The notes beneath the pieces are model-generated. The model had not been told where the DNA came from. It ran no database searches and saw only the letters and a list, made by a program, of their open reading frames with translations. Both the position numbers and the translations under genes were made by a program. Below, piece by piece: positions 53,771 through 62,419 of a stretch of DNA of 64,000 nt (the stretch's first letter is position 1; each line of letters begins with the position of its first letter). Source of the stretch: Bacteroidota bacterium (GTDB lineage: Bacteria; Bacteroidota; Ignavibacteria; Ignavibacteriales; Melioribacteraceae); assembly GCA_018829205.1 (NCBI GenBank), contig JAHJUE010000022.1:1-64000 (forward strand), given 5' to 3'.

Positions 53771-54816
53771 AACAACTCTTTTATAGATTTTAGGAATAAC
53801 ATATTTTCTTCAACAGTTCCGATCGTAACACGAAGACAATTATTTAAATATTTATGTCCCGATCGTTCACGGATTATAATTCCTTTTTCCGCTAAGCTGT
53901 TTAAAATATTTTTTGAATTATCACATCTAAATAAAAGAAAATTTGAATCGGAATGATACACTTCGTCAATTCCTTTTAAGTCAATCAATTCATTAAAAAC
54001 TCTTTCTCTTTCGTGTAAAATCCGTGTTACAAAATCATCCTTAACACTCTTTCTGCTAATGGCTTCATTAATAATATGAAAAATAAATTTATTAATATTA
54101 TACGGCGCTTTAACATTCATTAATAAAGAAATAATAAATTCATCTGCAACGCAATAGCCGCATCTTATACCTGCTAACCCCCAGGCTTTGGAAAAAGTTC
54201 GAATAACGACAATATTATTATGATTTAATACCTCCGAAGTCAAAGTATCATTTTCCGAAAAATCAATATACGCTTCATCTACCGCGATTATTGAATCGCA
54301 TGAATCGGCTAAATTAATTATATCGGATTTACTGATCAAACCTCCTGTTGGATTATTTGGTGAGCATAAAAATATAATTTTTACTTCATCTGAATAAAAT
54401 TCCTTTATTTTTCCAAAATCAATCTGAAACGATTCCGTTAAATCTACGTTTATTGTTTTTACATTATTTATATCACAGGCTACTTTATACATTCCGTAAG
54501 TCGGCTGCAGTATCATCACCTTATCAATTCTAGGTTCACAGAAAATTCTAATTAATAAATCTATTATTTCATCGGAACCTACCCCGAAACATATATTAGC
54601 TTCGGGCACATTAAGATATTCGCTCATTTTTTTACGCAGACTTTTCTGAGCCGGATCCGGATAACGGTTAAGTTCAAGAGAATACTCGTCTTCAACTACG
54701 CTCCCGAATCCGTTTTCATTAGCGTCAAGAAGTATTCCGCTTAAATATGAAGACCTCGCTGAAGTATAAGGTTTAAGATTAAGAATATTCTCACGGACAA
54801 GATTTTTAATTTTCAT
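53767..54816 (-). CDS. hisC: Histidinol-phosphate aminotransferase
   Basis: This 349-residue PLP enzyme shows LDANENGFGS, LNRYPDPAQKSLRKKMSEYL, FGVGSDEIIDLLIRIF, LCSPNNPTGGLI, AVDEAYIDFSE, and RTFSKAWGLAGIRCGYCVA with the PLP Lys in TFSKAWG. It exchanges histidinol phosphate and glutamate. Length is normal. It overlaps hisB by four bases at one end and hisD by 11 bases at the other. Confidence 0.96.
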   Translation of the reverse strand: MKIKNLVRENILNLKPYTSARSSYLSGILLDANENGFGSVVEDEYSLELNRYPDPAQKSLRKKMSEYLNVPEANICFGVGSDEIIDLLIRIFCEPRIDKVMILQPTYGMYKVACDINNVKTINVDLTESFQIDFGKIKEFYSDEVKIIFLCSPNNPTGGLISKSDIINLADSCDSIIAVDEAYIDFSENDTLTSEVLNHNNIVVIRTFSKAWGLAGIRCGYCVADEFIISLLMNVKAPYNINKFIFHIINEAISRKSVKDDFVTRILHERERVFNELIDLKGIDEVYHSDSNFLLFRCDNSKNILNSLAEKGIIIRERSGHKYLNNCLRVTIGTVEENMLFLKSIKELL

Positions 54817-56098
54817 TTTCCATCCTCACTTTTACCGCGTTTGCGTGAGCAGTAAGTTTTTCCGCATCGGCCATTTTGATTACAGTGTTTGAAATAATAT
54901 TTATCCCCGCTTTGGATATTTTCTGAAAAGTAATTGATTTCATAAATGATTCAACACCTAATCCGCTGTGCATTTTTGAATATCCCGAAGTCGGAAGAGT
55001 ATGATTTGTACCGGAGGCATAATCGCCCGCGCTTTCGGGAGAATACGGGCCGATAAAAACCGAACCGGCATTTATTATTTTATTTTTGTACAACTCCGCT
55101 TCTCTTAAGTTTAATATTAGATGTTCCGGAGCATATTTATTGCTGAACTCAATTGCATCCTCTATTGAACCGGCAATTAAGGCAAATGAATTTTTTAATG
55201 AATCAAGCGCAGTATCTTTTCTTGATAGATTTACTAATTGTTTTTCAATTCCCAAATTTACAAGCTTAGACAATTCTTCTGAAGAAGTTATTAAAATACA
55301 TTGAGAATCGGAGCCGTGTTCTGCTTGAGATAAAAGATCGCAAGCAACAAAATCCGGCGAAGCGTATTCGTCGGCAATTACAAGAACTTCACTTGGCCCG
55401 GCAGGCATATCGATTGCGCAGCCGGAAGGATCGATACTAACAAGCAATTTAGCCGCCGTAACAAATTGATTACCCGGTCCGAATATTTTATAGACTTTAG
55501 GAAATTGACTATCGCCGTAAGCCATAAGACCAATTGCCTGCGCGCCTCCGATTTTATAGAATTCATTTATACCGCAGATTTTAGCAGCGTATAACAATGC
55601 TGGATCGACTTTCCCGTTTTTAGTAGGCGAGCAAACTACAACACGCCCGCATCCTGCTATTTTTGCAGGAATGCCAAGCATAAGCATTGTAGAAAACAGC
55701 ACGGCGCTCCCACCGGGTATATATAATCCAACGCTTTCAATAGCGTTAAATTCTCTTGAGCAGACAATTCCGGGCATTGTTTCAATTTCATAATTTGACG
55801 GGAATTGTTTTTCATGAAATATTTTTATGTTACGCGCCGCTGTGTCTATTGCGGCTTTTAAATCATAATCAATATTTAATTCGGCTTCATTAAATTCTTC
55901 TTCGGTTACTTTAATATTATTCCCGAAATTTTCTCCGAACTTTAACGCGTAATTTACGGCCGCATTTAATCCGTTTTTTTTAATTTCAGATAAAACCGGT
56001 TTTACGGTTTCAAAAACAGATTCAAAATCAATTGATTGGCGCGATAAAAGTTTTTCTTTTTCAATCGTATTTAGTTCGCTTAATTTATAAGTTTTCAT
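54806..56098 (-). CDS. hisD: Histidinol dehydrogenase
   Basis: HisD performs the last two oxidations of the pathway. This 430-residue protein has VGLYIPGGSAVLFSTMLMLGIPAKIAGC, IGGAQAIGLMAYG, KIFGPGNQFVTAAK, DMPAGPSEVLVIADEYASPDFVACDLLSQAEHG, YAPEHLILN, and SAGDYASGTNHTLPTSG. Zinc ligands (Gln, His, Asp, His) are in place. Its start overlaps the hisG stop by four bases. Confidence 0.97.
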   Translation of the reverse strand: MKTYKLSELNTIEKEKLLSRQSIDFESVFETVKPVLSEIKKNGLNAAVNYALKFGENFGNNIKVTEEEFNEAELNIDYDLKAAIDTAARNIKIFHEKQFPSNYEIETMPGIVCSREFNAIESVGLYIPGGSAVLFSTMLMLGIPAKIAGCGRVVVCSPTKNGKVDPALLYAAKICGINEFYKIGGAQAIGLMAYGDSQFPKVYKIFGPGNQFVTAAKLLVSIDPSGCAIDMPAGPSEVLVIADEYASPDFVACDLLSQAEHGSDSQCILITSSEELSKLVNLGIEKQLVNLSRKDTALDSLKNSFALIAGSIEDAIEFSNKYAPEHLILNLREAELYKNKIINAGSVFIGPYSPESAGDYASGTNHTLPTSGYSKMHSGLGVESFMKSITFQKISKAGINIISNTVIKMADAEKLTAHANAVKVRMENEN

Positions 56099-56961
56099 AA
56101 TATAATATTCTCAATTGGTAATAATAAAATATCGGAAGCGCCCGCGTTTTTAAGATCACTTTGAATTTCCCAGAATTTATCTGACGGAATAACAGCATGC
56201 AAAGCGAGCATTGATTCATCCGCTAATGCTAATATTGTAGGACTTTTTAATGCGGGCAGTTTTTCCTTAATTATATTTAAAGAACTTTTCGGAATATTCA
56301 TCATAAGATATTTTGATTTGCGCGCGTTAAGCGCCGATTCAATTCTCATTACTAATGAATCAATTAGATTCTGTTTCTCCGGCTCAAATATTTTTTTGCA
56401 TGAGATTAATAATGATTCGGATTTATATACCGAAAATGATTGTTTCAGATGATTCATTTTAAGTGTAGTTCCGGTCGATACAATATCACAAATACAATCG
56501 GCAACTCCCAGCGAAGGAGATATTTCAACAGATCCGCTAAGCTGAATTATTTTCGCATTAATTTTATTCTCGGACAAATAATTTTGAAGAATTGCCGGAT
56601 AAGATGTTGCTATAGTTTTCCCGTTTAATTCATGAATATTATTAAGTTCGTAATGTTCAGGCACGGCGATCATCAAAGTGCATTTGCCAAATCCTAATTC
56701 TTTAAGAATCCGAACGTCCGACTGTTTTTCAGCAACAACGTTACCGCCGACAATTCCAATGTCCGCTACACCGTCCTGTACGTACTCGGGAATATCGTCA
56801 TCCCTTAAGAATAGAATATCAAGATCAAAATTTCTCGCGCTTATTAAAAGTCTTTCGGAATAAAGTTCGATATCAATTCCGCAGTTTTTTAACAGCTGAA
56901 GCGATTTTTCGGTTAATCGTCCTTTTTTTTGTACTGCTAACTTTAAATTACCATTTAACAT
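56095..56961 (-). CDS. hisG: ATP phosphoribosyltransferase, long form (HisG-L)
   Basis: HisG joins ATP and PRPP, the first step of histidine synthesis. This 288-residue protein is the long form: catalytic part LKLAVQKKGRLTEKSLQLLKNCGI, DDIPEYVQDGVADIGIVGGNVV, GVADCICDIVSTGTTLKMNHL, then a C-terminal ACT-like domain (residues about 215-288) that binds histidine for feedback. No HisZ is needed. I used ATG 56961, with GAGGTG just upstream; a GTG at 56967 would overlap that site. The gene follows the leader and terminator region. Confidence 0.96.
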   Translation of the reverse strand: MLNGNLKLAVQKKGRLTEKSLQLLKNCGIDIELYSERLLISARNFDLDILFLRDDDIPEYVQDGVADIGIVGGNVVAEKQSDVRILKELGFGKCTLMIAVPEHYELNNIHELNGKTIATSYPAILQNYLSENKINAKIIQLSGSVEISPSLGVADCICDIVSTGTTLKMNHLKQSFSVYKSESLLISCKKIFEPEKQNLIDSLVMRIESALNARKSKYLMMNIPKSSLNIIKEKLPALKSPTILALADESMLALHAVIPSDKFWEIQSDLKNAGASDILLLPIENIIL

Positions 56962-56981
56962 TTTCACCTCACTTTAAAACG

Positions 56982-57008
56982 AAAAAACCCGGCTAGTACC
57001 GGGTTTTT
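56982..57008 (-). terminator. his attenuator terminator
   Basis: Perfect hairpin on the minus strand: AAAAACCCGG (57008-56999), loop TACTAG (56998-56993), CCGGGTTTTT (56992-56983), giving ten pairs and ending in a U-run (56987-56982). It lies between the his leader peptide (stop at 57033) and hisG (ATG at 56961). Confidence 0.9.
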
Positions 57009-57047
57009 ATAAATTTTATTCTTTATTAAACGTTATTTACCGGCACT
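56995..57047 (-). promoter_or_regulatory. his antiterminator pairing
   Basis: AGTGCCGG (57047-57040), inside the last codons of the leader peptide, pairs with CCGGTACT (57002-56995), which is the 5' arm and loop of the terminator: eight pairs with one G-U. This pair excludes the terminator. A ribosome at the leader stop (57035-57033) covers 57047-57040; one stalled at the His codons leaves it free. Confidence 0.72.
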
Positions 57048-57107
57048 AAATATATAGCTTATTGGATGATGATGATGAACTAAAATATTTACTGCCGACA
57101 ATTTCAT
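57033..57107 (-). CDS. hisL: his leader peptide (attenuator)
   Basis: A 24-codon frame starts at ATG 57107 and stops with TAA 57033-57035. Codons 11-14 are CAT CAT CAT CAT (57077-57066), four His in a row. It precedes an intrinsic terminator and hisG. This is the classical mark of histidine-operon attenuation. The DNA encoding codons 21-23 (Ser, Ala, Gly) also serves as the antiterminator arm. No ribosome site is visible, as usual in Bacteroidetes. Confidence 0.88.
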   Translation of the reverse strand: MKLSAVNILVHHHHPISYIFSAGK

Positions 57108-57132
57108 TTTTTATATACTTAATTTTGTTATG

Positions 57133-57163
57133 CAAATTTATACATATTTTCATTTTAAGCAAA
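57133..57163 (-). promoter_or_regulatory. Bacteroidetes-type promoter of the his operon
   Basis: On the minus strand TTTG (57163-57160) precedes TAAATTTG (57140-57133) by 19 bases, a full match to the -33/-7 pattern. Expected transcript start is near 57127, about 20 bases before the leader ATG. Confidence 0.7.
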
Positions 57164-57228
57164 TTATTTTTTTTGTAATTCAAAAAAATAATAGCTGTAA
57201 TATATTTAACAATCAAAAAAACGCATAA

Positions 57229-60200
57229 TTATACTCTAATTCTTAACGGCCGCGCCGGATCGATAGACGCCCCGATTTTAGCGGCGTATTTGTGTTTCTT
57301 TTTTATATCTTCATCCGTTACAAATTGAACATCAAGCAGTCCGTCTGTTTGATATCCCGTTCGCAAAAAATTAACTTCGCTTAAAGCAAGGCTCCATCCT
57401 TTCAGCCAGCATTCAAGCCTGTCAAGTTTGATATCGTTATCAATATGGATGATTAAATCGATATCGCTACCGGGGCCGGCTACAGCGTTTTTTACGCTTC
57501 CGAAAATATAGATTGCTCTTACGTTATAAAAATCGAGATCCAAATCATTTGCGAGTCTTTGCGCCATATTCAACCGCCATTTCCAGTGATCGCTTATTTG
57601 AGTCTCTTCATAAACATAATAGTGTTTTTCTTCAATGGGCAGTTCCCCTTTCGGAGTATCAATTATGGCAATAGCTTCTTCAATTTCGGCATTAACAAAT
57701 ATTTTTAATATCTTTCCGTCCGAAGCCTGTGTAATATCAATAACTCTTACAACATCGCTTAAATGAGAATATTCAGGAATAAGATTTTTCATAACATTAG
57801 TAGAGCTGCACAAATATTCTTCATTAAACTCAATGCCCTCGTCATCGGGATATAAAGGAAGATACCGAATTGACGCTTCGACAAGATCCTGGAAGAAGTG
57901 AGTTCCGAAAGATAAATCGGGCAAATAGCTGCCTTTCTTTTTAGCAATTTCGATTAGCATGGCTGTATTATTTATATCCGAGTACGTAACGTTAACGCCA
58001 AGTTTTATATCGCCCCTGCTTCCCCATCTTCCTGGTCCCATTAAAATAAATTTTCTTTTAGGAAGGAGCTTGTTTAATTTACCTACGGCTCTTCCGACCT
58101 GAATCATTTCATCTTTAGTTTCAAGTTCACCGTATTTTATCGGATCAACATAAACTATCTGAGTAATTTCGGGCACCTTGCCGTTTGAAATATATTTTTT
58201 AGCCGAAAATATTATTTGTTTCTTCGGCACATTTTGGGGAATTTGATCTCCCACATTTTCTTTTGAAAAGCTCTGAGGCCTGCACTGAAGTAAATACAGA
58301 TCAACCCCGTTTGAAGCAAACTCAAGATCAATTGGAGTCTTTAAACAATTTTGAAGCGTTTTAAGAATCAAATCCATTCGTTTTACAAAATTTGAGTTTT
58401 TACGAAGTCCCTCAAATGTAACTACAAGCTCACCGTTATTTGTATTAAGCGCGATACCCATAGGCTGTCGCATTATATGTCCGTCATAAATAGAAAATAT
58501 ATTATTCATTCCCGGCAGCTGATTTCCATAAGAAGCGACAAAATCTTCAATAGATATAGTTTCAAATTCATTGGTTTCTAAGTTTATAACATCCATTTTC
58601 TTTGGAGCGTATTTAAATATGTCCTCTGTTGTAATATTAACATTAAGATTAGGCTGACCCGGAGCAATAAGCACCGGAAAATCATCACCTATTCTGTCAA
58701 CCGCTCTGGTTCCTAGTCCAGGTACCATCCGAACAAGTCCGTCTTCTCGTTTAATTCTCGGCGACCACCGGAACTCGTTATTGCTGAATGCAACACCCGC
58801 AAATGAAGGCATATAATATTTTCCGATTCTCGTCCCGACAACCTCTTGAATCATTACTCCCATTTCTTCGTGGAAATCAAGCAGACCTCTTTCGGCTCTG
58901 TATTCAATCGGGTCAGGCCCGAAAGTAGATGCATAAACTTCGGCAATCGCATCGGTTAAGGCCGATAATCTTTCCGATTTTTGCCCCTGGTTTGCGAGGA
59001 ATAGACTTTTATATTTTCCCGAAAAAGAAGCGCCCATCTGATCTTCAAGCAGCGAGGAGCTTCTAACAACAATAGGCGACTCGCCGAAATCGTCAAGCGC
59101 CATTGAAATTCCTTTAAGCATATCGGGAGGAAACTGAGAGTTCTTAAATAACTGAACAATATGAGGGTACTCAAGTCTTACTTCATCTATATCTTTATAT
59201 TTTTGTTCAAGCACCTCTTCTAAATTATTATACTGCATAAATGATAAAACCCCGTCGGATGCCACATACCATGTTTTAGGAATTTTAACATTTTTCATCA
59301 ATTCATTATCATCTGATTTTTTATTAATTATACTTGCAGCTAAAAACAAACCCGAACTTTTACCGCCCAATGTTCCCCGGCTTGTAGGCTGGTAAATCAT
59401 TTTATCGATAAGTTTATAAAAATCCGTTAGTTTTACATAATCTTTTGCGACTCTTATATAATCAAGATCCTCGGTAAAAAATCTTCTTAAAAGAGAAACA
59501 CGTAAACCTTTAATTGTAGAAGGAGAAAGCTCAAATTTTTCGGGAGCAAGATGATAATATTTTCTAATTGCGTCGGCAATGTCCGCAAGCGAAGTATCCT
59601 TTGTTTCTAAGGCTTTAACAAGTCCGCTGGATTTATCTTCCTGAATCCATTTTTGAACACGCGCTAAAATTTCCTCGTCATATATATATTTATCGGCAAG
59701 TTTTAGAATCTGATCGATATAATCATCGTAATTATTAATGATCATTTTTTTCTTAGGCTTATTTTCATCTTCATCATATTCGCCGTCGTTGCTTTTCATT
59801 GCAATGCTGGATTGACGCGAAAGTTCTTCGGCTTCTTCAATTCCGTTCCAGCATAACATATGAAGAAGTTTTCTCGCTATACTCAGGAATAAATTGGGAT
59901 CTGTTTTACGAATCATATCCAATACAATACGCCATTCGCCCTTGGTGGGTCTGTTCATATGAGTAGTCGCTTCGCGCAAATCGCTGAAAACATTTTTAAG
60001 ATCTTGATGAAGTATAAAATGCCCGAGCCTGTCGGCAATTGTTTTTAGTAATTTCTCTTCTTCAGGTAAAAACGGTGTTTCCTTTTTATTAGTCTTATCC
60101 TCTGTATACGCGACAAGTAACGCTCCCATTTCAACACCTTGAACCTTAATAGGCTCGGCGAGAATCCAAGGAGTATATGCAAATCCTTTTGTTTTAAAAA

Positions 60201-60408
60201 CTTTTTCTCTATACGTAATTTTAGCCTGAGTGATTTCGGAATACTGCCAGCCTCCGGGAATTGCGTCAACAATCATTTTAAAAGCCGCGTCAATGGTAGT
60301 ATCTCTTTCATTTAAGGCTTCTTCAATATTGTATAAACAATTAAGCTCTTTCGCTCTTTCTTTTAATTCATGTATTAAACTTTCAACAGGTTTTTCAGTT
60401 TTTTTCAT
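57229..60408 (-). CDS. PPDK_N (PEP-synthase type ATP-grasp) protein fused to a nucleotidyltransferase domain
   Basis: This 1059-residue protein has four parts. Residues about 10-135 look GAF-like (KELNCLYNIEEAL, EMGALLVAY, ADRLGHFILHQDL). A helical part follows. Residues 345-713 form a PPDK_N ATP-grasp domain (GTLGGKSSGLFLA, SPIVVRSSSLLEDQMGASFSGKY, DLEFASNGVDLYLLQCRPQS). Residues about 740-900 hold an unrecognised domain with LMGPGRWGSRGD and SFGTHFFQDL. Residues 963-1030 are a nucleotidyltransferase: FGS at 969-971, SDIDL at 981-985, third Asp at 1026. The phosphohistidine swivel and PEP barrel of PEP synthase are absent. Function unknown. Overlaps the upstream paralogue by four bases. Confidence 0.85.
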   Translation of the reverse strand: MKKTEKPVESLIHELKERAKELNCLYNIEEALNERDTTIDAAFKMIVDAIPGGWQYSEITQAKITYREKVFKTKGFAYTPWILAEPIKVQGVEMGALLVAYTEDKTNKKETPFLPEEEKLLKTIADRLGHFILHQDLKNVFSDLREATTHMNRPTKGEWRIVLDMIRKTDPNLFLSIARKLLHMLCWNGIEEAEELSRQSSIAMKSNDGEYDEDENKPKKKMIINNYDDYIDQILKLADKYIYDEEILARVQKWIQEDKSSGLVKALETKDTSLADIADAIRKYYHLAPEKFELSPSTIKGLRVSLLRRFFTEDLDYIRVAKDYVKLTDFYKLIDKMIYQPTSRGTLGGKSSGLFLAASIINKKSDDNELMKNVKIPKTWYVASDGVLSFMQYNNLEEVLEQKYKDIDEVRLEYPHIVQLFKNSQFPPDMLKGISMALDDFGESPIVVRSSSLLEDQMGASFSGKYKSLFLANQGQKSERLSALTDAIAEVYASTFGPDPIEYRAERGLLDFHEEMGVMIQEVVGTRIGKYYMPSFAGVAFSNNEFRWSPRIKREDGLVRMVPGLGTRAVDRIGDDFPVLIAPGQPNLNVNITTEDIFKYAPKKMDVINLETNEFETISIEDFVASYGNQLPGMNNIFSIYDGHIMRQPMGIALNTNNGELVVTFEGLRKNSNFVKRMDLILKTLQNCLKTPIDLEFASNGVDLYLLQCRPQSFSKENVGDQIPQNVPKKQIIFSAKKYISNGKVPEITQIVYVDPIKYGELETKDEMIQVGRAVGKLNKLLPKRKFILMGPGRWGSRGDIKLGVNVTYSDINNTAMLIEIAKKKGSYLPDLSFGTHFFQDLVEASIRYLPLYPDDEGIEFNEEYLCSSTNVMKNLIPEYSHLSDVVRVIDITQASDGKILKIFVNAEIEEAIAIIDTPKGELPIEEKHYYVYEETQISDHWKWRLNMAQRLANDLDLDFYNVRAIYIFGSVKNAVAGPGSDIDLIIHIDNDIKLDRLECWLKGWSLALSEVNFLRTGYQTDGLLDVQFVTDEDIKKKHKYAAKIGASIDPARPLRIRV

Positions 60409-62159
60409 TTTACAATTATCCCGCGACCGGTACGACCGTCAATTTTTATTTTTAATGGCGATACCAATTTAACATGTTTTATAAAACTTTTCTCATTAAT
60501 AGTTTTTTGTTTATTAAGCCAATTATAATCTATTTTATTTTCGCTTTCGTGATGAATTGAAAAATAACTTACTTTGAAGCTGGTAAGGTTATGAAAGAAA
60601 TGAGAACCCTGACTAAGTTCTACATTAATTCCAGGTAATGTAGTCTCAACAATAACTTTAGCTCCCGCAATTTGACCCCATTCAACAGGAATACCTAACC
60701 AAGGATCAGAGCTTCCCCATCTTCCATAACCGATCAATAAATATGGCGATTTTCTATTTAATAATTCTTTATTAATTGAATCAATTTCCAAAGCAATTTG
60801 CGGCGTATATTTTTTATCAAATGATTCATGCTTAACAAATACTATATCTGAAATATTTTCAATTACTCCATTACCCAATACATTGTCGGAAGAAATTAAA
60901 ACATTATCGGAATTTAATTCATCATCGTTTATCTCAATGTTTTCCGAATAAGCTACCATTGGTCTTACCTGCAGAAATCCGAAACGAAGCTTTTTATTAA
61001 TAATATCTATCGTACACGCAAACTCAATTTCAACCGGATTTTCAAAAGTATCGGAGCAGATAGTTAACAATTTTCTTATAAGATTATTAAAACCGAATTC
61101 ATTTAATTGAAGAATGGGCGCAAAATTTAATGCCCGCGGACCTTCCTGACCTATACCCATTACAATTCTGTTTGAAGAAACACTAAAGGTTGAGGCAATG
61201 AATTTTAATGTTCCGTCCTCTTCCGCGTCTGTTAAATCGGGGTTTGATAAAAATTCAATTTCATTAACCGGGTCATATTGGGGTATATGCCCCATATTAA
61301 CCGCCCAAAATTTAGTTTGGGTATTTTTAAGCAGATCATTGCTATTTGCATAAGGAGGAGAAATTTTCGGAGTTGCTGGTGAGTATGTCCATGAAATATC
61401 TCCGTCGACAATCGTTTTCCCCAATCCTAAAGCAAGGTTAACAACACCCTGCTCTGGTTTTAATTTACCGATTGAATAATAATTAAATGAACGCGCTACT
61501 CCTGAAATAACAGGGTAAAACCTATCATTAAATCTTTCACCGACTACCTCCTGAATAATCACCGCCATTTTCTCATCACTGGGGGAATTTTTTGTAGCTG
61601 CCAGATAATCTTTCGCAGCTTTAAAAAATGTAGAGGCGTAAACATATTTTACCGCTTCGGTTAATTTATGGAACCGCTCATCAACTGTTATCTGGTTATT
61701 TGAAATCATTTTTGTGGCGTAGATACCCGCAAAAGGTTCCTCTTTTTTATCTTCAAGCATGCTTGAAGAACGGATGGAAAGCGGAATTTTTATATCATGA
61801 ATTATTGATCTTAAATCCCCCACAATTTCAACGGGCAAATCGGCTTTTTGAAATTCAACCGCTATTCTTTCATCAGAATAATTTGAGTTTATAAACTCTT
61901 TTAAGAATGGATTTCGATTCATAAACGCGTCGAAATAGGAAGTGCAAATAACGGTTAATCTAGGGACAAATATTTCAATTTGAGGGAATTCTTCCGGTGT
62001 AATATTATCGCGTATAATATCCTTTATAAATGCTAGTCCGTTTGCTTTACCGCCTAACGAACCTTTGCCGATGCATGTAAAATTATCGGACGATTGAAAA
62101 AACGCCCTATCGAATTGTTTAAACTTTTTACTTCCGTTTTCGTTTTTATCTAAGTTCAT
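60405..62159 (-). CDS. PPDK_N (PEP-synthase type ATP-grasp) protein, short partner
   Basis: This 584-residue protein has GSLGGKANGLAFI (residues 33-45), a SIRSSSMLEDKKEEPFAGIY nucleotide site, LQVRPM at the end of the ATP-grasp domain, and then the same extra domain as its neighbour: LIGYGRWGSSDPWLGIPVEWGQIAGAKVI and ELSQGSHFFHNLTS. It lacks GAF, helical middle, and nucleotidyltransferase parts. I chose ATG 62159; an earlier ATG at 62219 would add a hydrophobic stretch not expected in this cytoplasmic family. It is translated together with the large protein through an ATGA overlap. Its substrate is unknown. Confidence 0.82.
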   Translation of the reverse strand: MNLDKNENGSKKFKQFDRAFFQSSDNFTCIGKGSLGGKANGLAFIKDIIRDNITPEEFPQIEIFVPRLTVICTSYFDAFMNRNPFLKEFINSNYSDERIAVEFQKADLPVEIVGDLRSIIHDIKIPLSIRSSSMLEDKKEEPFAGIYATKMISNNQITVDERFHKLTEAVKYVYASTFFKAAKDYLAATKNSPSDEKMAVIIQEVVGERFNDRFYPVISGVARSFNYYSIGKLKPEQGVVNLALGLGKTIVDGDISWTYSPATPKISPPYANSNDLLKNTQTKFWAVNMGHIPQYDPVNEIEFLSNPDLTDAEEDGTLKFIASTFSVSSNRIVMGIGQEGPRALNFAPILQLNEFGFNNLIRKLLTICSDTFENPVEIEFACTIDIINKKLRFGFLQVRPMVAYSENIEINDDELNSDNVLISSDNVLGNGVIENISDIVFVKHESFDKKYTPQIALEIDSINKELLNRKSPYLLIGYGRWGSSDPWLGIPVEWGQIAGAKVIVETTLPGINVELSQGSHFFHNLTSFKVSYFSIHHESENKIDYNWLNKQKTINEKSFIKHVKLVSPLKIKIDGRTGRGIIVK

Positions 62160-62360
62160 AAGTTTAATATAAAGTAAATATAATGAACAAAAAATAAACT
62201 GAATCTTCAATAAAAACATTTAAAATCGTTTTTACTAAAAAGAAAAATCAGCTTGAATGGAATATAAGCTATTTATTTTGTCGGAATTTATTGGAATAAA
62301 ACAATTGAATTGATTCTATATAAAGAATAAAAAGTGGAGAAAAAAAGAAAAAATAAAATG

Positions 62361-62387
62361 AGGGAATCTTCTTTAAGAAGATTCCCT
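62361..62387 (-). terminator. Intrinsic terminator of glutamate dehydrogenase gene
   Basis: Arms AGGGAATCTTC and GAAGATTCCCT around TTTAA form a perfect 11-pair hairpin, followed on the minus strand by a U-rich tail (CATTTTATTTTT). It lies 33 bases after the gdh stop, so the PPDK_N pair downstream has its own promoter. Confidence 0.9.
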
Positions 62388-62419
62388 TCAAATTAAATAC
62401 GCTTCGGATTTAATTTATC

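Noticed and set aside
56962-56967. GTG 56967 as start of hisG
   Set aside because: It falls inside or next to the GAGGTG ribosome site that serves ATG 56961.
57066-57077. CATCATCATCAT as a simple trinucleotide repeat
   Set aside because: It is in frame in a short ORF just before the his terminator and hisG, so coding for four His residues explains it better.
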